A DNA stretch of 64,000 nucleotides from Flavicella sp049625305 (GCA_049625305.1 JBMZVD010000002.1:8414-72413), one strand, 5' to 3'; counted from the first letter of the stretch, positions 10,011 through 19,889 are shown. Notes: generated from the letters alone by a model not told the origin. Made by a program: numbers and translations.

Positions 10011-10237
10011 AGTTACGTTTTGGGTTAAGTTATTTTACAATATTACTGCTATTATGGAAAAAAAAACGAACCAAATTCGTCATATTATGATAATTTTATA
10101 ACAAACAGTTGTTCTAAATAGATTACTTGTATATCTGAATTTATTTAAAAACCCACTTGTTACACTTAGACTACTTGTCAAAAAAACATTAAATGCTACG
10201 CTAATTAAAATGAATATATTAGACATCATTTTAAAGA

Positions 10238-11911
10238 TTAATTGATTTGAAATTCTTGTGACCATAACAAAGACAAGAATAAAGGTTCTAATGCTGAATC
10301 CACATTATTTTTCTTGCCCGTATTTTTATATGCAATCCATTCGTCTGACCACATACTCGCATTCAAACTTCCATTATCTAGTAGTACATCATTTACAAAA
10401 AATGAAAGACGAGCGTCAGAAATTGATTCGACAAATAGTAAATCACTTATTTCCTTTACCAATACCGTAGGATCTGTGGGTTCACTTACAAGTACATCAA
10501 CAAATGATGACACACTGAAGTCAGACTTTGTTTTGTTGGAATGTAACAAAACAGCACCTAAGTTGTAGCGAGATATGATTGTCGAAGTATTGAACCAAAA
10601 CTTATCGAAATCTGGAGCTTCGTAGTAAGCAGGAAAACCAGCCACAGTGAGCGGCATAAATATATCTTGTCCACTCTTGACCATTATTTTTTTTATTAAT
10701 TGAGTAAAGTAAAAACTCTTGTAATGATCTTTACCATGAATAATCGGGTCTGGTACTGGAAATTCAGTGAGCGTAACTATTTGCAATACCAAATCCAAAG
10801 GGGATTTGACCATACCACCTATAATCTCATCGGTACTATCCAAATCGTCAGCATCATAAAAGTGACGACTTTTCAACAATGTGGTAATCGTTTCTTTTAA
10901 ATCATACTCTTTTCGGAAAATAACAGCCAACGGAACGATGATGTTAGATTCCACATAAGTATCTATGGTACGTGCAACAAAATAACGATAGAGCTTTCTA
11001 CAAATAAACTTAGCTGTTTCATCTTGTGAGAGAATCATATCAAAAAAAGAACGCAGCTCCGTTTCTACCCTTGCTTCCTTTTCAGCAGTACTTTTTCCTG
11101 TAACATCCCAGGGTTCAATCTTATGGTAACCAAAGTGTTTGCTAAATTGCTTGGCTGAAAAATCATGTTTATCTGTATCGATATGTCCACAAGGAATGTT
11201 ACCAAATGCTGCTCCATTCTTTCTACTCTCATTTCTATTTTTAGTATACGTCCATCCCGTCAACGTTTTAGCAGCTTGCTCTACATCACTTTCTGTATAG
11301 TTCGTGTAGTCACCAACAGCTATTTGTGGTCCTTTTCCGATTGTGAATAGTTCTAACACCTCTCTTGCAAAATTCTCATTAGGATTGGTTTTGGTGTTTT
11401 CATCGTTGTTCAAGTATTTAAGCATGACGTTGTTTTTCGTCATTTGAAAACAAAATTCTCTCCAGTTACCAAGTGCAAAAAAATCAAGTAAAGACAAATA
11501 ATCAAAATAGTGTTCACTTTCAGCACTTCGAATAGATGCTGTAAAATTCGTACTTAAAAAGTAAGCCATTTTAGATCTGATTGAAGTATCCCTTCTCGCT
11601 TCATCCATCCACCAAGCAGTCAGATAATTATTACGCTTCACCTTACCAGAACCGTTTTCCAAATTGACAGGACCGTAATCAGGGTCATCATTGATCCACG
11701 GTGAGGGTTGTGAAAGATTACCGCTGACATAGTGTATAGGCTGTTTCAAATATTTTTCGGGAGTTACCAATAACTTTGCAATAGCCTGATCTACAGAATA
11801 GTCACTAAACTCCTGTATACGATCTTTTGAAATACAAAAGCTAGCCCTTCGCAAAAGGTGTTTAGCCAATCGCTTGCCAAGTTTTCCTATATATGGTGAC
11901 AATGAATCCAT
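10238..11911 (-). CDS. DUF1800 family protein B, lacking a DUF1501 partner
   Basis: The second DUF1800 paralog. The frame can be opened at a TTG (11917), but the ATG at 11911 aligns with the start of paralog A and gives the identical length of 557 residues, so I use it. The NPNENFARE/LELFTIGKG region is intact, yet the motif that reads RPPSVAGFPP in A and DPPSVAGFPP in C is MPLTVAGFPA here. No DUF1501 gene adjoins it: 227 bases of non-coding DNA separate it from DUF1800-A and 109 from DUF1501-B. It looks like a duplicate of A that has lost its partner and is drifting, or has taken a different role. No signal peptide. Confidence 0.88.
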   Translation of the reverse strand: MDSLSPYIGKLGKRLAKHLLRRASFCISKDRIQEFSDYSVDQAIAKLLVTPEKYLKQPIHYVSGNLSQPSPWINDDPDYGPVNLENGSGKVKRNNYLTAWWMDEARRDTSIRSKMAYFLSTNFTASIRSAESEHYFDYLSLLDFFALGNWREFCFQMTKNNVMLKYLNNDENTKTNPNENFAREVLELFTIGKGPQIAVGDYTNYTESDVEQAAKTLTGWTYTKNRNESRKNGAAFGNIPCGHIDTDKHDFSAKQFSKHFGYHKIEPWDVTGKSTAEKEARVETELRSFFDMILSQDETAKFICRKLYRYFVARTIDTYVESNIIVPLAVIFRKEYDLKETITTLLKSRHFYDADDLDSTDEIIGGMVKSPLDLVLQIVTLTEFPVPDPIIHGKDHYKSFYFTQLIKKIMVKSGQDIFMPLTVAGFPAYYEAPDFDKFWFNTSTIISRYNLGAVLLHSNKTKSDFSVSSFVDVLVSEPTDPTVLVKEISDLLFVESISDARLSFFVNDVLLDNGSLNASMWSDEWIAYKNTGKKNNVDSALEPLFLSLLWSQEFQIN

Positions 11912-12020
11912 TTCCAATATATTTTAATAGTAGCTACCCAAATAAATTCCATTAGATACTATAAATCAGTATGGCACTCTCAAATCTTGTTGTCAACCCA
12001 TGACGCTTACTGGCGCAAAA

Positions 12021-13646
12021 CTATATTTTTATAAGGTGTTTTGAAGCAATAAGTTTTTGGGAGCTATCCTTTAACACCAACACATAATTGCCCTTTTTTA
12101 CGTGTTGCAAATTAAATTCTATAAAATTTAAACCACTTTCTACTGAATGTTTTGAGCTAAACACTGGACGACCATTCAAATCATAACAGACCAAGGTAGT
12201 TTCTAAATTATATGGGCTTGAAAAACGAAGCGTACAATCTGACTGTGTAGGGTTGGGAAAACAAGCAACAGATTGTAACGACATTTGAGAGTTGGAAATA
12301 GCCAAGGTAGTATCCACAACCTGTGCGCCCTGAATCAAATCAATCTTTTGCCCTCCGCTGTAATCCTCAAATTCAGTTTGTAAAATCACATCTGACGAAG
12401 CCCCTAAAAAATCAGCTATTAAAGTAGAAAATACCTGTCGGTAATCGTGTTGCATTACTGCTTCTTCAAAGTGTATATTGACCTGAGACAAATCTAGATT
12501 GGTTCCTCTGATTCCTGGCTTTACATATTTTCCGATGACAAACATAGGACCTAAAGTACCGTGATCGGTACCCAAACTCCCATTTTCATATGGCTTCCTT
12601 CCAAATTCTGTAAAAGTTGAAGTAATCACCTTTTCATCCAACCCCATCAATTCGAGGTCTGTTTGAAACTCCAACACTGCGTTGCTGAGTTCTAATAATA
12701 AATCTGCATGAGTGCCCGTATGTGTATCAGTACTATTGGCAACCTGATCGGCATGGGTATCGTAACCATCTGTAGTGACCAAATATATTTTGGTTTTTGC
12801 CCCTCCTTTAATCAAACGAGCTACTGTCTTTAACTGATCTGACAAATTCGTGTCTGAATAAGTTCCTTGATTCGAACCTGCGTCAAACACAGTACTGATT
12901 CGTTCAGAATATTGATTGGTCGCTATTTCAGTACTGTTTACAAAATTAATGTTATCACCATGGTCTGTATCAGGCACAAAAGACGGAACAGGATTCCCTA
13001 AATTTGAAATAGTATTGTAATAACCTGAAACATCCTGACCTGTCAAATTGATATCTACTTTGTGTTCATGCTCTGAATGAAATCCTAAAGAGGGTTTTCG
13101 AGAGCCCAACTGAATCCCTAAAGGGTCTTCATAGGCTGTGTGATCGTAACCACTGTGTAAAAAGCGTGCCATCCAACCATTGGTTTTATTGGCATTTTCG
13201 GGAGTTCCATCACCTCCCTTAAACATAATTGCTCTTCCGGCAAAATGAGATTTGTTGAGGGTAGGGTATCCTACAGCTTTGATAATATTCATTTTACCGG
13301 CATCGTATAACGTCTTGAAACCGGTTAACGAAGGGTGCATTAGCATTTGAGATTCCAAAGACAATGTTGTATCCAATTGAAAGGCAGCATTAGACCCTGT
13401 TTCTTTTAATTTTATGGTAGGTCGCATCGCTGCATAGTCGTCGTATTGATCATAGGGTACCAAAGTATTGAGTCCATCATTCCCACCACGCAACTGAATC
13501 AATACCAAAGACCTACCATCTATCACATGTTCAGGAATCTGATTTAAAAAGGAAGATTGGGTAAGCGCTTGAACTTTATGCCCGTTTAAAAACAACGCAC
13601 TCGTAGAGCTCAAAGCTGAAAGTTGTAAAAATTTTCTTCTTTTCAT
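12021..13646 (-). CDS. DUF1501 family protein B, Tat signal and T9SS type A C-terminal domain
   Basis: This 541-residue paralog of DUF1501-A has the same layout: twin-arginine signal (Arg3-Arg4, then KFLQLSA), GGNDGLNT motif near residues 54-61, a DGYDTHADQ segment where A has GGFDNHAGQ, GTDHG, and a C-terminal CFPNPTQSD-type domain (about 460-541) typical of T9SS type A cargo. It starts 10 bases after DUF1800-C, so the two are surely cotranscribed and probably translationally coupled. The fold is of the alkaline phosphatase/sulfatase type; whether it is catalytic is unknown. Its likely place is the cell surface or outside the cell. Confidence 0.9.
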   Translation of the reverse strand: MKRRKFLQLSALSSTSALFLNGHKVQALTQSSFLNQIPEHVIDGRSLVLIQLRGGNDGLNTLVPYDQYDDYAAMRPTIKLKETGSNAAFQLDTTLSLESQMLMHPSLTGFKTLYDAGKMNIIKAVGYPTLNKSHFAGRAIMFKGGDGTPENANKTNGWMARFLHSGYDHTAYEDPLGIQLGSRKPSLGFHSEHEHKVDINLTGQDVSGYYNTISNLGNPVPSFVPDTDHGDNINFVNSTEIATNQYSERISTVFDAGSNQGTYSDTNLSDQLKTVARLIKGGAKTKIYLVTTDGYDTHADQVANSTDTHTGTHADLLLELSNAVLEFQTDLELMGLDEKVITSTFTEFGRKPYENGSLGTDHGTLGPMFVIGKYVKPGIRGTNLDLSQVNIHFEEAVMQHDYRQVFSTLIADFLGASSDVILQTEFEDYSGGQKIDLIQGAQVVDTTLAISNSQMSLQSVACFPNPTQSDCTLRFSSPYNLETTLVCYDLNGRPVFSSKHSVESGLNFIEFNLQHVKKGNYVLVLKDSSQKLIASKHLIKI

Positions 13647-13656
13647 ATCGGTACGT

Positions 13657-15339
13657 TTAATTAGATTGGTATTCTTGAGACCAGAGCAAAGCTCTAAATA
13701 AATCTTCCAATGGTGACTCTATATTGGTAGCATCTCCTGTATTTGCATAATTAATCCATTCGTCAGTCCACATTGCTTTTGTCAGTGATCCATCATCTAA
13801 CAAGACAATATCTACAAAATAACTCAAACGATCCTGGGTAATGGCTTCAGGAAAAAACAAATCGACGAGTTCTGACACAAGCACCTCGGCATCTTGAGGT
13901 TGTGAAACAGTAGCAGCAACAAAAGTAGAAACTTTGAAATTCACAAAAGTCTTGTTAGAGTTTAACAAGGCATCTGCAATTCCATAACGCGTTACAATAG
14001 TAGAAGAATTAAACCAAAACAAATCGAAATCTGGACTTTCATAAGTAGGTGGAAAACCAGCAACAGAGGGAGGATCAAATATGTTTTGACCCGCTGTATC
14101 CATAATCCCCAAATTGACAAGCCAATAATAAAATTTTTTGTAATGATTCAATCCATTAGTAATAGGATCAGGTACAGGAAAATTAACACTATTCAATGTT
14201 TGCAGTACAAGGTCTAAGGGGGATTTGATCATCCCTCCGATTATATTATCACTAGTATCATTATCATCCAAATCGTAAAAATGCTTACTTTTTAAAAGCT
14301 GTATTAGAGGAGCCTCTAAATTGTAATTCGTTCTAAATGTCTGCGCCAAGGGAACGATGATATCATTTTCAATTTCAGCAGTAATATTTCTACCAACAAA
14401 ATAGCGGTACATTTTTCTACAGATAAATTTTGCTGTTTCATCTTGACTCAAAATTAAATCGATCATCTCTTTCAGCTCATCTTCCATGCGCTGTTGTTTT
14501 TCGGCAGTAGTTTTACCCGTGATACTCCAAGCAGGAATCACATAATTTCCAAGCCTATAACTAAATGTTTTTTGACCAAAATCATGCTTGTAAGGAGATG
14601 CATACCCACAGGGTATATCTCCGTAGGCAGGACCTGTTCTATACAAGCCCCGGTTGGTACCCCAAGTAATCCTCCAACCAGTCAATACCCTAGCCGCTTC
14701 TACTACATCTTGCTCTGTGTAATTGGTATAATCACCTTCTCCTGCAGGCGCCCCTTTCCCAATCGTAAACAACTCTAGCAGTTCTCGGGCATAGTTTTCA
14801 TTGGGATTCTCCTTTGTATTCAAACGGTTGTTCAAATAATCCAACATGACAATATTCTTGGAAACCTGAAAAACATATTCTTTCCAATCTCCCAAACAGA
14901 AAAATTCCGTCAATTGTAAATAATCGTAGTAGGATCCGAGCACACCATTTAAAACTTTGTTGCCTGCTGTAAAATTTGTAAACAAGAAATAGGTCATTTT
15001 GGAACGATACGAAGTATCTCTTCTCGCTTCATCCAACCACCAACTACTGACATAATTCCGTAGCAAAGAACCTCCACTACCGTTGTCTGTATCTACAGCA
15101 CCAAATACAGGGTCGTCATTGATCCAAGGCTTGGGTGCTGTTAAATTTCCATTGATATAATGAATCGGTTGTATCAAATTTTTTGCAGGAATCGTACCCA
15201 ACTCAGCCAAAGCCTGATCTACCGTATAAGAACTAAAAGTATCTATACGACTCTTAGTCACACGATAGCTTGCTCGTTTCAAAAGATGCTTAGCCAAACG
15301 AGTTCCTAATATTCCGGTATGGGGTAAAAGTGAAGCCAT
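13657..15339 (-). CDS. DUF1800 family protein C
   Basis: The most divergent of three DUF1800 paralogs (560 residues) and the first gene of the minus-strand cluster, upstream of DUF1501-B by 10 bases. Family motifs are intact: NPNENYARE then LELFTIGKG, EAARVLTGW, and DPPSVAGFPP. No export signal is visible at the N-terminus (MASLLPHTGILGTRLAKHLL). It differs from A and B at many otherwise shared blocks, for example DWKEYVFQVSKN against DWREFCFQMTKN in A, which suggests the duplication that gave A and B is more recent. Confidence 0.9.
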   Translation of the reverse strand: MASLLPHTGILGTRLAKHLLKRASYRVTKSRIDTFSSYTVDQALAELGTIPAKNLIQPIHYINGNLTAPKPWINDDPVFGAVDTDNGSGGSLLRNYVSSWWLDEARRDTSYRSKMTYFLFTNFTAGNKVLNGVLGSYYDYLQLTEFFCLGDWKEYVFQVSKNIVMLDYLNNRLNTKENPNENYARELLELFTIGKGAPAGEGDYTNYTEQDVVEAARVLTGWRITWGTNRGLYRTGPAYGDIPCGYASPYKHDFGQKTFSYRLGNYVIPAWSITGKTTAEKQQRMEDELKEMIDLILSQDETAKFICRKMYRYFVGRNITAEIENDIIVPLAQTFRTNYNLEAPLIQLLKSKHFYDLDDNDTSDNIIGGMIKSPLDLVLQTLNSVNFPVPDPITNGLNHYKKFYYWLVNLGIMDTAGQNIFDPPSVAGFPPTYESPDFDLFWFNSSTIVTRYGIADALLNSNKTFVNFKVSTFVAATVSQPQDAEVLVSELVDLFFPEAITQDRLSYFVDIVLLDDGSLTKAMWTDEWINYANTGDATNIESPLEDLFRALLWSQEYQSN

Positions 15340-15543
15340 GATATTGTATTTTGAAAGACAATTTGGTTTATCAATTGTCTACACAAGTCTCTCAATTTAA
15401 GCATTTTAATTTTAATCTCACTAGACAAATGTATATACATTAATAAAATAGTGATCATTTGAAATATCAAGTCGATTAGTATTCCTTGTTAAGGCAATGT
15501 TATCTCAGGCAAGTTTGTTAATTTAGCAAACTAAAGAAATCAT

Positions 15544-16674
15544 ATGAAAGCCTTTCCTGAAAAACTTTCTAAAAAACTAGAGGACAGAAATAACAATAAT
15601 GCGTTAAGATCCCTTCAAATTATTCCAAAGGGCATTGATTTCATATCCAATGACTACCTTGGATTTTCTTCAAAAAAAACCATACATCAAAGAGCATTAC
15701 ATTATTTAGAAGATACAAACAATACAAATGGTAGCACGGGATCTAGACTGATTTCTGGAACCCACCCCATTCACGAGGAAGTGGAAAGAGAATTGGCAAA
15801 TTTTCACAATGCAGAGGCTGCACTTTTGTACAATTCAGGCTACGATGCTAATTTGGGACTTTTTACCGCTATTTTAGAAAAAGGAACCACTGTCATTTAT
15901 GACGAACTGATACATGCCTCTATAAGAGATGGGATTCGTGCTTCTAATGCTAGGAGCTTAAAATTCAAACACAACGACCTAGATGACCTACAACAAAAGA
16001 TTAGCAAATCTGAAGCCCCGGTGTTTATTGCTGTTGAAGCTGTATACTCTATGGACGGTGATCAAGCAGCATTGAAGGAAATTTGTAAAATCTCTAATAA
16101 TAATAACTGTTACCTAATCGTTGATGAAGCTCATTCAAATGGTGTTTTTGGTCCAAATGGAACTGGTTTGCTTCAAGCATTAAAACTAGAAGACCAAGCT
16201 TTTGCAAGAGTACACACTTTTGGGAAAGCCCTTGGCTGTCACGGTGCTGTTGTTTTAGGAGGAAAAAATCTTCGCGATTACCTCGTCAATTTTTCAAGAC
16301 CTTTTATTTATACAACTGCAGCATCATTACACAGTATTGCAGTTGTAAAATCTGCATATTTTGAACTTCAAACTACAGCAGCAATAGACGAACTCAAAAA
16401 AAATATTCAGTATTTCAGGAGATCAATTCAAGAAAAAAAATTACACGAGTTGTTCATTGATAGCCACAGCCCTATCCAGTGTTGTCTTCTTAGCGGAAAT
16501 AGCAATGTGAAAAAGGTTGCAGATGCATTGAACACTCAAAAACTACTTGCCAAAGCTGTTTTAGCGCCTACTGTACCTCAGGGACAAGAACGCCTAAGAA
16601 TCTGTTTGCACAGCTATAATACCTTTGAAGAAATTGATAGTTTGTTAACACAATTGGCTATTTTTGTAAACTGA
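15544..16674 (+). CDS. bioF: 8-amino-7-oxononanoate synthase
   Basis: This 376-residue fold-type I PLP enzyme condenses pimeloyl-ACP (or CoA) with L-alanine to form KAPA, the first step of biotin ring assembly. Seen: NSGYDANLGLF, the DEAHSNGVFG motif whose Asp contacts the PLP ring, and the Schiff-base lysine Lys228 in HTFGKALGCHG. It heads bioF-bioD-bioA, each with short spacing and the same strand, and diverges from the DUF1800 cluster. No bioB, bioC or bioH is in the window, so the pathway is completed elsewhere. I see no convincing biotin operator in the 204-base upstream gap. Confidence 0.95.
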   Translation: MKAFPEKLSKKLEDRNNNNALRSLQIIPKGIDFISNDYLGFSSKKTIHQRALHYLEDTNNTNGSTGSRLISGTHPIHEEVERELANFHNAEAALLYNSGYDANLGLFTAILEKGTTVIYDELIHASIRDGIRASNARSLKFKHNDLDDLQQKISKSEAPVFIAVEAVYSMDGDQAALKEICKISNNNNCYLIVDEAHSNGVFGPNGTGLLQALKLEDQAFARVHTFGKALGCHGAVVLGGKNLRDYLVNFSRPFIYTTAASLHSIAVVKSAYFELQTTAAIDELKKNIQYFRRSIQEKKLHELFIDSHSPIQCCLLSGNSNVKKVADALNTQKLLAKAVLAPTVPQGQERLRICLHSYNTFEEIDSLLTQLAIFVN

Positions 16675-16694
16675 GTTATTCGAACAAAATTAAA

Positions 16695-17315
16695 ATGAAA
16701 AAAAATATATTTGTAACAGGAATTTCAACTGAAGTTGGTAAAACACTAGTTTCCTCAATTATCACAGAAGCCCTGGAAGCTGACTACTGGAAACCCATAC
16801 AATCAGGAGAGCTTGACCATTCAGACAGTGACAAAGTGCGTGACTTGATTCAAAATACCAAAACGGTCATACACCCTAACAGCTATGCATTGCAGACCCC
16901 AATGAGTCCTCATGCAGCAGCTGAAATTGACAGTGTTAAAATCGAATTACAAAACATACAAAAACCAAACACAGAAAACCACCTCGTGATTGAAGGAGCA
17001 GGTGGTTTGTTGGTCCCTTTGAATGATACGCAAACCATAGCAGATATCCTCGATCCCTCTTATAAAGTTATTGTTGTTTCAAGACATTATCTTGGAAGTA
17101 TCAACCACACACTACTTACATTGCAATACTTGAAAGACAAAGGTTATAAACCTTCTATAATTTTCAGTGGAAACGAACATCCTTCAACCGAGAGTATCAT
17201 TCAAAAAATGTCAGGTGTGAACGTACTTGGAAGGATAGAGGAAGAAGAGAAAATAGACCGTCAAACTGTGCAAAAGTATGCAGAGCAGTTGCGAGAAACA
17301 TTAGAAACTTTATAA
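16695..17315 (+). CDS. bioD: Dethiobiotin synthetase
   Basis: This 206-residue ATP-dependent carboxylase closes the ureido ring of dethiobiotin from 7,8-diaminopelargonate and CO2. The N-terminus carries the family P-loop, FVTGISTEVGKT (residues 5-16), followed by the KPIQSG substrate/Mg segment and the EGAGGLLVPL loop. Length is slightly shorter than the E. coli enzyme. It lies 20 bases after bioF and 35 before bioA in the biotin operon. Confidence 0.94.
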   Translation: MKKNIFVTGISTEVGKTLVSSIITEALEADYWKPIQSGELDHSDSDKVRDLIQNTKTVIHPNSYALQTPMSPHAAAEIDSVKIELQNIQKPNTENHLVIEGAGGLLVPLNDTQTIADILDPSYKVIVVSRHYLGSINHTLLTLQYLKDKGYKPSIIFSGNEHPSTESIIQKMSGVNVLGRIEEEEKIDRQTVQKYAEQLRETLETL

Positions 17316-17350
17316 CACTATTAAAAGTTGATGTAAAAAAATTAACAGGT

Positions 17351-18658
17351 ATGAATAGTTTTTCAGAAAGAGATAAAAAACATTTGTGGCATCCGTTGAC
17401 ACAACACAAAACACATCCTAGCCATATTGCAATTACACGCGCTAAAGGCGTCATGCTTTACGATGAAGACAACAATGGATACATTGATGGTATCGCATCT
17501 TGGTATACCTGTATGTATGGGCATTGCAACGAGCATATCATCAAAAGAGTAAGCTCACAACTGCAGCAACTCGACCAAGTAGTTTTTAGCGGATTCACTC
17601 ACCAGCCTGCAGTGGAAATGTCTGAAGCCTTAATGGGTATTTTACCTAGCAATCAGCAAAAAATATTCTTCTCTGACAACGGCTCTACCTCGGTAGATGT
17701 CGCACTAAAAATGGCCCTACAAACTCAATTCAACCAAGGCTTTAAAAAGACAAAGATAATCGCATTGGAAGACGCTTTTCACGGTGATACTTTTGGTGCC
17801 ATGTCAGCTTCTGGTTTGTCGGTTTACAACGGTCCTTTTGAAGACTTTTTACTAGCAATAGATCGTATTGAAGTTCCGACCCAAGAAAACTTCGATTCTG
17901 TAAAACACAAATTTTTACAACTAATAAGCACTGAAAAAGTAGCGGCATTTATCTTCGAACCTCTGGTTCAGGGAGCCAATGCAATGCATATGTATGAGGC
18001 CAATTTATTAGACCAACTCATTGCTATTGCTAAAGAACACGGTGTTGTAACAATCGCAGACGAAGTGATGACTGGTTTCGGAAAAACAGGTAAAAACTTT
18101 GCGTCTGATTACTTAGAAAATAAACCAGATATCATGTGTCTGTCAAAGTCACTCACTGCTGGAGTGGTACCGATGGCGTTAACGACTTGTACTCAGGAAA
18201 TTTACGATACTTTTTACGATGATGAGATCAAAAAAGGATTTTTTCACGGACACACCTACTCTGCGAATCCATTGGGATGTACAGCCATAAAAGCAGGGAT
18301 AGAACTACTGACTTCAAACGAGATGCAAACCAATATTCGTCGTATTGAAGAACAACACCTTGCTTTTGAAAATAAAATTAAAACAAACAAACTTGTGAAA
18401 TCTACACGCAAACTAGGTGTTATATTTGCTTTAGATTTAGACATAGAAATGAAACGCTACGGAGGTTTAAGAGATGCTCTTTTTGCTTTTTTTATGGAAA
18501 GAGGTGTTTGTTTGAGACCCTTAGGCAACACCGTATATATACTTCCTCCTTTTGTGATTACAAACAAAGAGTTAGAAAAAATATACACTGTGATTGAAGA
18601 TGCTTTGGTACATTTTCAACAAAAGCAAGAACAGTCTAATATACTGACAAGTATTTAG
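17351..18658 (+). CDS. bioA: Adenosylmethionine-8-amino-7-oxononanoate aminotransferase
   Basis: This 435-residue class III aminotransferase converts KAPA to 7,8-diaminopelargonate, using S-adenosylmethionine as amino donor in the classical enzyme. Seen: HLWHPLTQH and ASWYTCMYGHCN substrate-site segments typical of BioA, the GSTSVDVALKMA loop, the DEVMTGFGKTG motif and the PLP lysine Lys266 in CLSKSLTAG. It is the last visible gene of the biotin operon; about 200 bases of non-coding DNA then lead to recA. Confidence 0.95.
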   Translation: MNSFSERDKKHLWHPLTQHKTHPSHIAITRAKGVMLYDEDNNGYIDGIASWYTCMYGHCNEHIIKRVSSQLQQLDQVVFSGFTHQPAVEMSEALMGILPSNQQKIFFSDNGSTSVDVALKMALQTQFNQGFKKTKIIALEDAFHGDTFGAMSASGLSVYNGPFEDFLLAIDRIEVPTQENFDSVKHKFLQLISTEKVAAFIFEPLVQGANAMHMYEANLLDQLIAIAKEHGVVTIADEVMTGFGKTGKNFASDYLENKPDIMCLSKSLTAGVVPMALTTCTQEIYDTFYDDEIKKGFFHGHTYSANPLGCTAIKAGIELLTSNEMQTNIRRIEEQHLAFENKIKTNKLVKSTRKLGVIFALDLDIEMKRYGGLRDALFAFFMERGVCLRPLGNTVYILPPFVITNKELEKIYTVIEDALVHFQQKQEQSNILTSI

Positions 18659-18857
18659 TATAAAATATCGAGTTTATTAAATCCTCATTCATTAACTTGG
18701 TTGGATGAATCTTTTTAAAAAATGAGTGTTATGGATTTCGACTTAAAGACTTATTTTTTGTTTATAAATTCCCATTAGAACTTCGTTACAAATCATATCT
18801 ATAAAACAATAATTTAGTATTTTTACTAACAAATAAATCAACTACAAGCGTTACAAT

Positions 18858-19868
18858 ATGGCAAACGATACAAAAGAAAAAGAAGCGAAATTAAAAGCGT
18901 TACAGATGACGCTCGACAAGTTAGACAAAACCTACGGAAAGGGTGCTGTGATGAAAATGGGAGATGTGGCGCATGTAGATGTTGAGTCTATCTCATCGGG
19001 ATCATTGGGACTAGATTTGGCTTTGGGTGTAAATGGATACCCTAAAGGAAGAATTATAGAAATCTATGGACCTGAATCATCCGGTAAGACAACTTTGACC
19101 ATTCATGCGATTGCTGAAGCACAAAAGGCGGGAGGTATTGCGGCCTTTATTGATGCCGAACACGCTTTTGACCGTTTTTATGCTGAGAGCTTGGGAGTAG
19201 ATATAGACAACTTAATCATCTCACAACCTGACCACGGTGAACAAGCCTTAGAAATCACTGAAAACCTTATACGTTCTGGTGCAATTGATATCGTAGTGAT
19301 TGACTCCGTGGCTGCTTTGACTCCAAAAAGTGAAATTGAAGGAGAAATGGGAGATTCCAAAATGGGTTTACACGCACGATTGATGTCACAAGCCTTGAGA
19401 AAACTAACCGGAACTATCAATAAGACCAACTGTACCGTAATATTTATCAACCAATTGCGTGAAAAAATCGGTGTTATGTTTGGAAACCCTGAAACAACAA
19501 CAGGAGGAAACGCATTGAAGTTTTATGCCTCTGTACGTTTGGATATAAGAAGAAGAACACAAATCAAAGATGGAGACCAAGTAATTGGAAACAGCACCAA
19601 AGTAAAAGTGGTGAAAAACAAGGTAGCTCCACCATTCCAAATGGCTGAATTTGATATTATGTACGGTAAAGGAATTTCAAAAGTAGGTGAAATTTTAGAC
19701 ATCGGTGTCAACTACGGAATCATCAAAAAAAGTGGATCATGGTTTAGTTATGGTGACACGAAGCTTGGACAAGGAAGGGATGCTGTTAAAGGATTGATTG
19801 GTGACAACCCTGAATTGGCAGAAGAACTGGAAACAAAAATAAAAGAGGCTATAGAAAATCAAGAATAA
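18858..19868 (+). CDS. recA: DNA recombination/repair protein RecA
   Basis: This 336-residue RecA forms filaments on single-stranded DNA, drives strand exchange and promotes LexA-type self-cleavage. Seen: Walker A GPESSGKT (residues 71-78), the IDAEHAFD segment, Walker B IVVIDSVAAL, loop L1/L2 residues (NQLREKIGVMFGNPETTTGG), and the usual C-terminal domain with a short acidic end. It stands alone, with a strong terminator 21 bases after the stop. No SOS-box-like palindrome is evident upstream. Confidence 0.99.
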   Translation: MANDTKEKEAKLKALQMTLDKLDKTYGKGAVMKMGDVAHVDVESISSGSLGLDLALGVNGYPKGRIIEIYGPESSGKTTLTIHAIAEAQKAGGIAAFIDAEHAFDRFYAESLGVDIDNLIISQPDHGEQALEITENLIRSGAIDIVVIDSVAALTPKSEIEGEMGDSKMGLHARLMSQALRKLTGTINKTNCTVIFINQLREKIGVMFGNPETTTGGNALKFYASVRLDIRRRTQIKDGDQVIGNSTKVKVVKNKVAPPFQMAEFDIMYGKGISKVGEILDIGVNYGIIKKSGSWFSYGDTKLGQGRDAVKGLIGDNPELAEELETKIKEAIENQE

Positions 19869-19889
19869 TCTATAGGTCTAATAATCTCG

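Noticed and set aside
10080..10265. 61-codon minus-strand frame between the DUF1800 genes, considered as a DUF1501 remnant
   Set aside because: No resemblance to DUF1501 motifs; part overlaps DUF1800-B in another frame. The 227-base gap shows no clear feature.
11911..11917. TTG start giving two more residues for DUF1800-B
   Set aside because: The ATG at 11911 aligns with paralog A and gives the same length.
15340..15543. Possible biotin operator upstream of bioF
   Set aside because: No convincing palindrome; only a weak TAATTTAG promoter-like box without a well-spaced -33 element.
18659..18857. SOS box or promoter upstream of recA
   Set aside because: Only a TATTTTTA near-match to the -7 box; no recognisable LexA palindrome.
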